A stretch of 64,000 bases of DNA from Cristatella mucedo (Eukaryota > Bryozoa > Phylactolaemata > Cristatellidae), in the NCBI GenBank assembly GCA_009760855.2, contig WPIO01000026.1, forward strand, positions 1,270,001 through 1,334,000, in the 5' to 3' direction. The translations under genes were made by a program, and so were the position numbers. A model generated the notes under the pieces. That model saw only the letters and a list, made by a program, of their open reading frames with translations, made no database searches and was not told where the DNA came from. The stretch's first letter is position 1; the number at the start of each line of letters is the position of its first letter. Positions 13,046 to 24,954 of the stretch are shown here, piece by piece.

Positions 13046-14435
13046 AATGCTTTTAACATTATTTGTGACGTATACTGAATCCCTCTACATCGCTAGAACA
13101 TAATAATCAATATAAATAATTATTTCACTATATTATTATTGATTAGTAAGAATATTAAGATTCATGTTTAGTGGCAAGATGTGAGATGCATTTTCATGGA
13201 ATTGAGATTTAATACACTGGATAGAAGTTAAGTATATACGTGTTTGCTCGAACTTTAAGTCAAACTAGAGTGCTGGTAAATTCTTGCTAACGGCCGGCAT
13301 GCCGATTACCATTCAACCCTGACCGAAAGTGCCTAATAAGCTCTTTCGGCACTTATATTTCCGCTCAAAGTTTTGTGGAACCAATTCACGAGATACACTT
13401 AACAGAATCCTCAAAGATTTCTAGGAGAATTTCCGCTTCTTTGATAGGAATGCGTTTGCATACATGAAAAATTCTCTATGGTGACTTATTGAGACATGCA
13501 GGTATCACGGGACTAGGAAATGGTTGATTACTTGTCTAGCGTAATAATTCAAAACATATGTCGCAAACTTTCCTGCAAGTACCATGACGACTTTTTGGAG
13601 ACACCTTTGCAGGCGCCGCAAGGAAATCGTCTGTTACCAGCAGGCAATAACAGGTTATGAAGCCTTACCTGTTGCTTTAGCATCCGTGGGAAGTAGAAGA
13701 GCCTGCCTTCGGCTGACAATATGGAACCTCATTTCGGGCACACAGCATTCGTTGCTTTTGCAGTCCTCGCTTCTATTGCATAGCGTGTACGCCGACACCT
13801 AGACGTGAATTAAAGCTTTCGCAGCGGTTGGTTGAATTACATTTCAAACCAAGCACCAGTTGCTGAAATCTGCTACCGGACTCTCATTTTTAACCTTTAC
13901 TACTCCTTCCTGAGAGGTGGCAGCTAATTTAAAACTATTTTCTTACCGCGAACGTCCACGTAATGAAGTATATGAGCACGTGCAGCCGTGACATCTTTCG
14001 TCTACTTGTCGCCCAGGGTTTGTGAAGTAATCTCATGTCAAGAAACCAGTCTGCACTTAGGCAAGCAACTGCTGGTTCTCATAGTCTGCTATCAGAATCA
14101 TAAATAAATACCTCAATGGCCAAAGATGGTTTAAGCCCTTTGCCGGTCGGCAATAGATATATTTCGGCGAGCTGATAGTACTGGTCATGTGCAATCCGGT
14201 GTCATTCGAAATTAATTGACTATTCCACTTGATTGGTACGTGTCGCGACGCCGAGAGGAGCTCGGTAATTTTTTTATGAATGGATTACCGATCTTGTTGA
14301 AGATTTATCCCATTCGCGTGATAAATTGTATATGTGATTACTTAACAGCATTAACATCTTGGGTAACAAGCCATCTTACTTTCAGAAGTGAATAATGGGT
14401 TTAGGTACGAAAGCCTCAAGTGGATTGAGAGTTCA
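13046..14435. other. Unassigned intergenic DNA
   Basis: AT-rich, no recognisable gene or repeat family. Short interrupted frames only. Confidence 0.5.
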
Positions 14436-14439
14436 AGAA

Positions 14440-14612
14440 TGATAGCCCAAGAGGTAAGGTGCTCGCTCTTCCCTGCCGAGGCCGTGGGTTCGAATCCTGC
14501 ATTGGGTGATCCTTTATCGCCTACTGCAAGTGGTGGTGATAGCCGTTTAGGCTCTTCTGCAGCTATAAAAACGAGGCTGTTAAATAAAGTAATATTCATA
14601 TATTTATTTATG
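14440..14612 (+). mobile_element. tRNA-derived SINE, type 1
   Basis: Box A-like CCCAAGAGGTAAGGTGCTCG, box B-like GTGGGTTCGAATCC, body AAGTGGTGGTGATAGCCGTT and tail GAGGCTGTTAAATAAAG, as in the copy at 3290. Confidence 0.85.
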
Positions 14613-14729
14613 ATAGTGTATGCCCATGTCTCAGGTCTTATATTGGCTTGTCAAGCGTGCAGCCAGCCATAAAATATATACTATTCACGGGTGTGAATGG
14701 TGCTTAGTAAACTTCGAACACGGTCGTGA

Positions 14730-14882
14730 TATATAATTATACAATTCATCTGTTTAAACCCTAGGAGAACTTAATCTCTATTCAGGCGCTGCACATATGC
14801 CTCGGGGCTCGACTCCACGACCTCAGCCAGACCTTGGTCGGGGCGAGCACCTTAACCACTGGGCCAAACCAGCTCAGCACGG
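14730..14882 (-). mobile_element. Hybrid SINE: tRNA head with LINE-like 3' end
   Basis: Read on the minus strand: GAGCTGGTTTGGCCCAGTGG (box A), GCTCGCCCCGACC, GTCGAGCCCCGAG (box B), then AGCGCCTGAATAGAGATTAA and GTTCTCCTAGG, a family A-like terminus. Same design as 21866-22005. Confidence 0.8.
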
Positions 14883-15362
14883 TTGTGAATGGTGCTAACC
14901 AAATTTCGAACACGGCTGGCATCCTTGAATAAATGGACAGTAACTAGATGCGTTGATGTATGAAATGCTGATCCCTAACGATGTTTATTTCTTTCTTCAT
15001 AGCAGAATCTAAAAAGATGCTTGACGACTATCAGAGCAAAAAGCCCTTCTAAACTAGCCTGAAACGGACGTGTGCGTCATAATATTCATATGCCTATATC
15101 CTAAGCCTAAATTCCATAGCCTTAAGAAAAAACAGGAGCGATAATTTATAGTGTCGAATGTTCAGTCAGCTGAGAAAGAACTGCTTTTGCACAGTTTGCC
15201 TGGATCTAAGCCACAGGCTCGCCATCTCAATTAAACTTATTTGAGGACTCGTGAATAATTTTTCGACACAGAAGCTAAAGTAAGTCTAGAAGAAGAAGCT
15301 AGTAAGTCTGACACACAATACCTTGATCTCCACGTGTGTTCAGTACCAGGCAGCGACATTAA

Positions 15363-16095
15363 TAATAAAAATACAGTTTTTATAGCGCCTTCCGAGAACT
15401 CTATCTCTTTCTAGGCACTTTACATTTGCTGTAAGGGAAGCATGATCATTCGATTAGTGGTAGCCTGCCTAATGACAACTATCATAACATGGTCAGAGGT
15501 GACATGCATGCATGCATGTCACCTCTAACCATGCATGCATGCAGTGTCAGCATGCAAATATGGTTAGTGGCAGCATGCACAGTGTCACCAGGCATAAGCA
15601 CACAAAGGATAAATCATATGGACCCACTAAAAGCTGTGATAAATTGATGCGATTTTAGTTTCTTTGTAAATTTGGTAAAGTCAAAAGCCGTCGTGACGCA
15701 CGACGGAAGTGAGTTCCGGTACTTTGGGACCGTACAAACTAAAGGCACGGTCTGCTAAGGATTTAAGGTTCGTCCGAGGTATAGGTAAACGATTTAGATT
15801 CTGCAAAGCGAGTGGTATGATGCTTAGCCTGTTGGGGGAGTGGATCTGATAGGTAGACTGGAGCCAGAAAATGAAGGAACCTAAAAGTGAGTGACAGAAC
15901 CTTGAAGTCGATGCGTTTCTTGAATGGGCGCAAGTGCAGGTCGGCGAGAAGTGCTTTGATGTGGCAAGTGCGACGCTCATGACAGATAAGCTTAGCCGCA
16001 GAGCCAGTTGCAAGTGCCTGAATGCACAGACCAGCAGACCAGCAGGCAGTGAGTTACAGAAGTCGAGACGGCATTGGCTGCACGCCCATGCCATA
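15363..16095 (-). mobile_element. Family A LINE, 5'-truncated, reverse strand
   Basis: (AAT)n start, terminal stem TAGCGCC and TCTAGGCACTTTACA, 3' UTR blocks, then the inverted C-terminal coding region to about 16095. An inverted duplication inside the 3' UTR makes a 40-nt palindrome (15491-15530). Confidence 0.87.
15491..15530. repeat. Near-perfect 40-nt palindrome with ATGC core
   Basis: GGTCAGAGGTGACATGCATG and its reverse complement abut, differing at one pair only (C against A). It derives from the LINE 3' UTR block GGTTAGGGGTGACATGCA, duplicated in inverted orientation. Confidence 0.9.
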
Positions 16096-19000
16096 ACTGG
16101 CCCGCTAGCGAGCTCCTAAGTGTCAAGGACAGAAACGAGCCGCACTGGAACCTGCAGAGCTTTGTGGCTTTAAAAAAAAAGTATCCCTGTAGCAGCCATG
16201 ATCCACGAAATATATACAGGCGAATGGTGAAGTGAGTGCCCACGTGCTCTGCAGCAAGACATCCTCGAGCTTGTTAATGACCTGCTGCTCATGTCTATGC
16301 CTCCATCTGTATGGCAGAAGTGTGCCATGTGCCAGAATTGTGCGTTTAAAATCAGAGTACAGCACAGTCACCTTCCTTCGTGGCACGTGATGACAGGCAA
16401 GAACACTGGAACAGAGTTTTCCGGTTTATGTCCAACAGAATCTGGCCACTTGCCAGTTACTAGCAAAATAGGCTGCACCTGAGCGTTGGTATGCTTGCTC
16501 TTTATCCAAGTGTTACGCTCTTTGATATTTGCTTGTCAGTTTGCAAAGTGCAACTGCGCCACAATCTGAAAAATATATTGATCAGCTTACATTTGGAATC
16601 AAGGCAGAAACGGCATCACGTGAACGATCATTGCAGCAAAGAAACCAAGATGGCTTCGTTGCTAAGCAACGTAATGAACACCTTTGTTCATTGCTTGCGA
16701 TCACTGTTTTAACCCCGATTAAAAAACATGTGCCAACGGATACCATTGTGTGAGGGTTCCTCGAGCAATGGCCTAATGCGAAGGAACGTTCGCCTCAGTG
16801 CGGTTGCAGCAAACATATATTAGACGGATTTTAATTAATCTTTCTGAGAGACACTCTCGCAAGCACACTGCGGTAGTATTCAATATAGAAGATTGAGTTT
16901 GGAGTTGGGCTGAAAGTCACAGCTTTTAAAGCCTCTGCCTCATTTTCCCGCTGACAAGTGTATGACGCATTTACTGACACCTTTAGCGACCTACCTATGT
17001 TGTCTGTGGATCGTCTGAACCGACCCCCTCAGACCAGTATTGTTTGCCCATCTTGGCTTGACGGCTCGCGTCCGGACGTAGCCTGCCTCTTAGGTAGCTA
17101 CTGGCACTACCTATAGCGTTTCCCTGCAGCTTACTGTTCACTGTGTTTACTGTGCCCCACACGTCTTGGTGTCCTTGCCCACTCCAAGATACCGTTTTGC
17201 TAATCCACCTTTTCCTACCATAATCGAAATGCTACTTCACTCTCATTACCCTCTCGTTGCCCCATACCTAGACTACAAAACAAACCTTTATCCTGACTGT
17301 ATTTCGAGCCTACTCCTGCTGCAGGTGCAAATACCGGACTTCAAATACCGGATAATAAATTTCAGACAACAACTGTATATCAATGACTTTATACTGCACA
17401 AAGTTTTTTCGTCTTAATCAAAATTATGTTTCTAATATTATTGGCACGATTAATTCAGTATGGAACCTCAACTAAAAACAACCGATTGGGTAGGATGCTG
17501 CTCGAAAACTCAGGCAATCAAACGATATGACATTATTTTCCGAATAGATTTCAGCACAGACACAGACACCGGCAGCTATCAGGCTCCTCGTGTAAAGGAC
17601 TTCATGCTGATTGCGCTTGGGGTCTACTAAAAGACTTTTAACTCTTAACACTTTTGATTGAAACGTAGCAAGAAATCTCTGATGAAAGTGATCTGCAAAC
17701 AAATGGGAAACTTTTAGCGTTCGGGTCAGCAGCAGCAGTCTAGAAGTAGCCTACAGTTATTTTGCTCCTCATAAAAATATCGATGCACTTCATTGACGCG
17801 ACAAAAAACGGCCGGCTGCTACTATTATTGTTATTATTAAAGCGAGCATTGCAGTATATGGAGACCACAGCAGAAGTATAAACTATTCATAATTTAAAAC
17901 TTGACTAGAAAAATATTTAAAGGTTGCCCAATAAAAAAAAAACTGTTTTTACCTATCAAGCCAGACTGACGGGGTCACTTTGTATAACTCTGCCACCAAA
18001 CTCGTCAAGTCCTTACTCTATCACTGGCCAGGCTGAAATCCTAGCTGACCTTACCTATTTAGTCTATGCTATAGATCTGAGCTTTTCGCTACGTGCGCAT
18101 ACCCTTATTCCGTCTAATAAATTCCAAACATGCGTTAAGACTGAACAACTTATTTATTAGCTTATATTGTGCAGGTTCAGTTGCTGTAACAAAAAGGGGA
18201 GTGCGAATAAGAAGTCATTGAAGAATTTTCAGCCTATTGCAAAGCGACCGCTCTCAGTCTTAGGCGAAATTGGACAAAATTTGGTCAGGCCAGATCAAGT
18301 TCTACACTTGGATTCTCACGCTCGCATTTCAATGCAGGCAGGCGAGCACGCTTTATTAGCAAGGCACTTAATCTTACTTTCAGCGATTCCTTCCAATCAT
18401 CCACTGACCTTTTTTAGTAGAATGTGGATCTCCAAGTGTGTAGCAAGGATCCATGCGCATTTGCTCAATTTTGGTGAGAAAGCGCTCGCGCTGCAGTTTC
18501 GCAGAGCAACATGTTCACTCTTGAAGATGACTCTTTCGTCTTAACGTTTAATCCTGTATGTTTTGAGAACTTCTCTCGCGCTGCGCATAGCATAACGTAG
18601 CGTAGCTGCATAACGGCGAGCTTAAGACTATCGCGTCCGCTTGGCTAGCCCACAGCACGGAGGACCGCCGATCACCGGGAACTCCGCGACAAAACTTGCG
18701 GTTCTGCTTAATTAAATCCCGGAAACCGTGAAAGCTCTCACCAACAACCTTAAACGCTGTGAGACTGGATTTGTGGTATAACTAAATATTAAGCCCCCTC
18801 AAGTCTCTTTCTTTAGGAAAAGCTTGTCATCGTGCTGTTTAGCTCGTTCGAAAGGAGTTACCCTATCTACAAACCGGCAGACAGAGCTACGGTTTCTGCT
18901 TGCGTTTCTTCTTCTTCTTCTTCTTCTTCTTCGCAGCCTCAAGTTAAAACGATTTTAGTAAAAGTGACTGCGATTCTCATGCGTTGCTACGAAACGATGT

Positions 19001-20199
19001 GCTTACAAAGGCTCCCCCGTCCGGGTAAAACGCTTTTCCTCTCAGAGGTTTAGTGCGAGTCGCTAGGAGAAGAGACCTTGTTTTCTTTTATTCAAACTCG
19101 GTTGGTAAGTCTGCTTTTTGTTTCATTTAAACCGGCCACTGCTACAGCTGGGCATCAAAAACTGTATTACTTAGCAAAGTGAGCTACACAATGTGATATG
19201 TCTTGCAGATGCACTTATGTGTTCTCACCTGGCCTGTATCAGCCACGCTACTTGTAGCGACAGTATGACGAACGAGAACGCGGCGGACAATGCTATTAAA
19301 ATCCAAAGCCAATCCCGCGAAGGCTGTTGACAGCTTCCTTAAAAGAAACCATCCACGCGATTATTCAATTTAGGCAAGGTAAGCGTCAATTCAGCGCACT
19401 ATTAACTGAAGACACTTTTGACGATTAAAGAACTATTAAATTTGCTTTTCATTTTTTCAGCGTCTGTCAGAGTACTGCGTAAATCCAGGACAACGTTACG
19501 AATTTTCGTGGCCGTGAAGCGTGCATACAATAGTCCCGTCCTCGTGTTGCCACGACGGTTCGCTATAGAGCGCTGTCCATTGAAAGCGTAGCAGCAACTT
19601 ACCTGCTCAGCATTTGCTGCTCTGAGGGCGAATCAGTAAAGCTTGAAACTTAACTTGAATATCGCACGCGATTCACAAATCGCAGCTTCAGCTTGCTGCA
19701 CGTGCCAGCAGTGTCTAGTGTCACGTGTCTAGTGTAGCAGTCGGCAGCGAAATCGGCTGCGGGCGCAGCTCGCCTAAAATCTGAGCCATGTTAGCACAGG
19801 TGTTCCCCTTTTTTCATGGAGTATAACTAGAGGTGGATGCTTGTAAAGCAAAAAAAGCCAATCACCTTGCCTCGTCGACGTGCCAAACCTGCCCCTGTGT
19901 TGCTCCAACCGTGTGCGAGAGCGACTGCTCTTTAGACTCTGCCGCCGCAAAATCTCTGAAGATTTTGCCAACACAAGCGCCATTGGCCGCGGCCGCAGCT
20001 TGGCGTAAAGCATCACTCAAAGCATTTAAGCTATACCAATACTACTTGAGTTGACTATCACAACTAAATCAGTCACGCAAGTCGATGCTCGCAGCTGCAC
20101 CGTGAAATTGATTTTTTTTATTCGAGCCTCGGCTCAAGCTTTGCTTTGGCGCAAATAGCAGATCGCTATAGAACGAGGCAATATAATGAAACATGTTTT
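16096..20199. other. Unassigned intergenic DNA with a short (TTC)n
   Basis: No recognisable gene. A (TTC)n run of about 27 nt lies at 18905-18931, and frames of up to 125 codons (18167-18544) lack known motifs. Confidence 0.5.
18905..18931 (+). repeat. (TTC)n microsatellite
   Basis: Eight to nine TTC units followed by GCAG. Confidence 0.9.
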
Positions 20200-20400
20200 C
20201 TGATACTGTGCTTGCTGCCACTAGCCAAACTTGCATGCTGATTCTGTGCATGTCACTCCTAACCATGTTATTCCTTTTGTGTATTGAGCAGGCTACCACT
20301 AATCATTCGATCGTGCTTCCTTTGCAGCAAATTTAAAGTGCCTAGAAAGAGATTGAGTTCTCTGAGGGTTCTATATCAAATGCATTATTATTATTGTTTT
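20200..20400 (+). mobile_element. Family A LINE 3' UTR fragment
   Basis: ATACTGTGCTTGCTGCCACT and CATGTCACTCCTAACCATG blocks, AATTTAAAGTGCCTAGAAAG and the ATTATT tail. No coding part is retained. Confidence 0.85.
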
Positions 20401-21865
20401 TATTACTCTTACTATCGATCAAGACGAGACGTCGAGGGCGTGGCACATGAAGTACAAAATAAGTACACCTTAAGAACGAAAACTGACAAAAAATGGAGCA
20501 GGTTTTAAGCTATTAATGAAGGCTATGCCTTGCTTGGCTCAAGATTTCAAGGCACGGACATTTTTCCACTTAGCCATCATTCCTAAATACAGCCTGTTGC
20601 TAGCAGTTTCAAGACTAAGTTGTATGACAGAACTGGTCCCCTCTATTTAACATTTTGAGAAATATTTCACCAAGATCCAAGGTTTGGATTATTTTTCCTG
20701 TTGATATTCATGTTCTACTAAATATCCTTTACTCTGAGCAAATTATATCTAGAAAACCAACGACATCTCTGTCAAATATGCTCAGTTTCCGGGAATTTCG
20801 TGAAAAAAATTCTGTGTCTCAAAAATTCGAAAGAAAGTTGAGAATTTTTAATTCAATTGGGCACCAGTCTGAGAGCATGCTAATTGAAGCAGGTTTGAGC
20901 GCAATTAAACAAAGGTGGCTCACCATTTGCAGTAAACACCACGATGATATTTGTCCTCGCCGATTCGTAACTGGTGACATTGGTTCATATTGTGAAAACT
21001 AGACCGAGGCAGATTGGGAGGCCAAGCTTGCGTCGCCACCGGCTCCGCTAAAGCGACGACCAAGTTCAAGGTTGCGTGTAGACCTGTCAGCAGAGCCACG
21101 GAAGACTTGCCGGTTGGCTTCTACTTCTTTGAAATAACGCAAGCTGCAAAACCGCCTTGTCGGTATCTAAGTGCGGCGGCAGTGCGGATATCAATATTCA
21201 TCATTAATAGTGCTAATATTATTAGTAGCAATGTTATTTTTTATTATCAGCTAGGTGAAATATGAAATTAACATATGACAGGTCCCGCCACTATCTAGAA
21301 GGCAAGACTCGCGAAAAGCTGTTAGCTTGTCGTACCTTGAAGGCCGGTCGTCACCGACGGGCTCGATTCTTGCTGTCGCGAGACAGGCCATGACACTTTG
21401 CAGCTATAACTTCCGGCCACCGATTCCGGTGCTGACTCGACGAGAAATCTGACTTTATCCAACACCCACGGGAATCTGCTCCTGCAAGCGCGGTCAGTCG
21501 CTGACACGTACGTACGTAACCTCGGGTACAAAGAGAGCATCGCAAATTGTAGCCAGCTGTCCGTCCTTGTGTAGGAGCGCCGTATCAATGCCCAATCGAA
21601 AGTTGAATCGCACAGCACTTCCATTCTATCGCCTGGGCATACTTCGGCAGGCGCCACGATCCCGACGCGCTGCTTGGCATCGCAGTGACCTACGAGCACA
21701 CGAGCAGCAGCATTATGAAGTTCATTTTATTTCATTGGAAGGCGCTCCTCCGGAGATTCAGCAGATAACCAGGCTTCGGCTTCCTGAAGACGAATTTGGT
21801 ATGCACTGTAATCTTTCAACAAAGTAGCTAATCTTAGTCTCGAATTGCATGCCAGACAGATAGAA
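20401..21865. other. Unassigned intergenic DNA
   Basis: Contains a 115-codon frame (20655-21002) and others, none with a recognisable domain. Confidence 0.45.
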
Positions 21866-22005
21866 GAGCTGGTTCGGCCCAGTGGTTAAGGTGCTCGCCC
21901 CGAGCAAGGTCTGGCTGGGGTCGTGGGCTCGAGCCCTGAGGCATATGTGAAGCGCCTGAATAGATATTAGGTTCTCTTTTGACGCTATACAAATGAATTA
22001 TATAA
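21866..22005 (+). mobile_element. Hybrid SINE: tRNA head with LINE-like 3' end (best copy)
   Basis: Box A GGCCCAGTGGTTAAGG and box B GGGCTCGAGCCC are close to Pol III consensus. The 3' part reads AAGCGCCTGAATAGATATTA, GGTTCTCTTTTGACGCTATA and CAAATGAATTATA, matching the family A LINE terminus in sequence and hairpin design. Short overall (about 140 nt). Confidence 0.85.
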
Positions 22006-22149
22006 GAGTTAAAATCTACATTTTAAGTATTAAAATCAAAATTTAAAACTCATAAGCAATCTCGTGGCGGCGTTAAAACTATCATTCAGCTTCGCACGTA
22101 CAAAAATGCTGCTGCTGAAGAAATGGTGGACAGGTCAGGTGATTACGAT

Positions 22150-22430
22150 GCAAACTTTAGGCCTGAGCGGCTTTCGGTGCGCATTCGATAGCCATCAGAA
22201 TTCATCTCACGCAAAAAAAAAGGAGAAAGTGGGGAGCGCAGCAGAGTCAGAAGGGCAAGTGGGATAGTGAGTATCATGGAAGTAGCAGCTCGCGACGGCT
22301 GGAAAGGATATTCAAATAATAAATTCAATTCAATTCATAAATTCAATAGAAAGTCCCAGTCGGCAGCAGGAGAGTATATGCCTTTGCATCGGAATTGTGG
22401 AAGTGAGTTCCACAGCGTAGACACTAGATT
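22150..22430 (-). mobile_element. Family B LINE fragment
   Basis: Reverse-strand match to the 53235-53775 copy: GCGGCTTTCGGTGCGCATTC, CATCTCACGCAA, GAGAAAGTGGG, GTAGCAGCTCG and GGAAGTGAGTTCCACAG. An AATAAATTCAATTCA insertion (22316-22346) interrupts it. Confidence 0.8.
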
Positions 22431-23392
22431 AATGGCAGACATTTTCTTGATTCTTACAACAAACGATAATGCTGATAAAGGCCAACTTTGCCATATAGGC
22501 ATATCCACCAGAAGGACAGGCCATTCTAACGTTCTGCCCCATTTGAAAACTACGATAACTTGCTACTTGCTGAGGCTTCATTACCGATTATTTACACTTG
22601 ATGGTCAGCAGCGATTCGATATTTGGAACTTTTTAGGGTCACGTTCCTTTTCTATAACACTAATCTGATTACTATGCCAGGGATTATTACTTCAAAGGCA
22701 AAGGATTACGACCGTCGCCGTGGTAATCTTCAACTTTGAAGTGCATTTTTCATCATATGCTATCTACTATGGAGCTCACAAAAAGTCTTACACTGCTACA
22801 CAATTTACAGTTTATGAGCACAAGCAAGAATTGCCTAAAAATTCATCTCCATCAAGTAATACTCACCCAAGACTAAGAGCAGTGCCACGATGCATAACAC
22901 GAAGCTGTCGCGTGCCACTTTACGTGGATGGAGCAGCCTGCAAATCAATGAATTGATAATATCTTAATATGACGTAATTACCATATCAAGAATCTTGTGA
23001 AATCAAAATCTGTTGGTTACTGTCTTTACTCAAAATCACAAAGGAATCTTTATATAAAGCAATTGAAAATAAGTTCCTGTTATGAAAGGTGGTTTGTAAG
23101 TAAACCATTTTTGCGCTGAAACCTGTCTGCTTCTTAAGCAGGAATGGTATGAGAGAGTTGCATAACATCAATTTTAGTTCCGAAAGAGCGTCACTTCATT
23201 GAAGCATTATCTGGCTCTGCTAAAGCTCTAGGGTGGTGTAAGAAGTATGAAGACCGTGCGAGGAAGGGCGACTTCATGCCGCCCAACTATTAGAGAACAC
23301 CTTCCCCCATGCTTCCTCCCATGAAGATGTGCAATACCCACCAAGACACCTTGGCTACGCTTTCCTAAGAAGGTATATAAAAACATGTAAAA
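22431..23392. other. Unassigned DNA
   Basis: No feature recognised. Confidence 0.45.
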
Positions 23393-23552
23393 TACAATTC
23401 ATTTGTATAGCACCCTAAGATAACTTTTTCTCTATCCATCCGCTTCACGTGTGTGTCTCAGAGCTCGAGCCCACGACCTCGGTCATCAAATGCATTCATT
23501 CACCTTGAGCTTGATCACTAAAGAAGAGCACCTAAACCCTTTGGCCAAGCCT
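23393..23552 (-). mobile_element. Hybrid SINE (tRNA head, LINE-like 3' end), decayed
   Basis: On plus: ATTCATTTGTATAGCACCCT and the CTCTATCC terminus, GCTCGAGCCCACGACCTCGG (inverted box B), then GAGCACCTAAACCCTTTGGC (inverted box A). Confidence 0.75.
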
Positions 23553-24504
23553 TGATGGCATGACCGAAAAAGTCGCCTTGGCTGGCCATTTCACCCCAAC
23601 AGGGCTTTCCAAACTGGCAGCGTTTGGCTCCGTTTGGTGCCCGTCTTGGAGCCATGTGGTCGCGCCAGGTGCTCGATGCAGGCACTGATGCAAATGAAAG
23701 TGTGAGTGGTACGCTTGACAGCATCTCTGGTTTACCGGACTCGAGGAGGACTCGGACTCGGCGAGCATTGACGAGCAGCGCTGCCGAGCTAATGGACTGG
23801 GAGGATATGCATGGCTTTCTCGCTTCGAGAAGTTCAGAGCGATTCAATTGAGAGTCAAAGCCTTGGAATTTTGTTTCAAACGTTAACATCCACCGTTATG
23901 TCTTCCTTGCCTTAAAACTTGCACTGGTCGCCCATGTACTTCATGTCTCGCTATTATTGGTTCTCCATGTAGTTCGTATGTATGTATGTATTGTATGCAG
24001 GCTCCTCTGATAAGCCACTGGTGAGCTGTTAGAAGCACCACCGAGATGGGCCGGTGCACAGCTGTGGTCCGCCTGTGATGTGGCATGGACAGAGGCTGGC
24101 TTTGTCCTCCCACCAACTCACCGGATGAATTGTGGTTGGGAAGGAGTGGGGAGGAGGGAACGCCAATCTGGGAGAGGAGTCGAGTGAGAGTAGGGGCCGA
24201 AGGGAGCGTCGTAATAAACTGTTGGTGTTGGGCATAGATTGGCTCTCTGCTGTGCTAATCAAAACAACACTCTGCAACCCCCTTTTGTTATCGAATTCTG
24301 TATTATGTCAGGCACAGGTCAAGATCGGGGTAAGTGGCTTGTACTATTGCATTACTCTTCTTTTCGTGAAAGCTAGCAGAAGCCATATCAATAATGAGTA
24401 GCCATATCACTAGATCTTGAAGCCGCAATGACCAAAGCGCTTTCGTGCAGGGATATTTTGTGTTCACATCTCGCCATTCGCAGAAAATCTGGGTATCTAG
24501 TTAC

Positions 24505-24690
24505 TAAGTGACTTTTTACCAGACAACAACATCAGACCCTTAGTCAAGCCTGCCAATTTCAGCAACGTAACAATGCAAAAACCAGGACCTGCTTAAACAG
24601 GGATACCACATCCACATCGGCTTATGCATCTGTGACATTCCTTCTCTACTCCTGTTACTCACTTTTTGCAGGTCTTCCAATCTGTGCACT
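24505..24690 (+). mobile_element. Family A LINE fragment (internal)
   Basis: Decayed match to the C-terminal coding region: GACAACAACATCAG, CTGCTTAAACAGGGATACCA, TTACTCACTTTTTGCAGG. Confidence 0.65.
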
Positions 24691-24954
24691 CAGGGGCGAC
24701 ACGGAATCATCGAGGGGCTTCAACCACCGTGTGCTCGGCTGGCGCTGGCAGCGAAACAAGCACGAGGCCGTTTACCCTTCCTTCGGCGTTCCAACTAACC
24801 TCCCCGTCTGCTCGCCTTAGCCTCCCTGGCACAGGCAGGCTGCTTCATGTCAAGGGCGAGCCCGGCCTGCTACGCCGCATCAAGGGTGAGCCAGAGTGCC
24901 TTGGCTGAGCACCGACACACTATAAGACTACTCAAGCTAGGCTTACTTAACTGG

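Noticed and set aside
20655..21002. 115-codon ORF as a gene
   Set aside because: No recognisable motif, splice context or composition shift.
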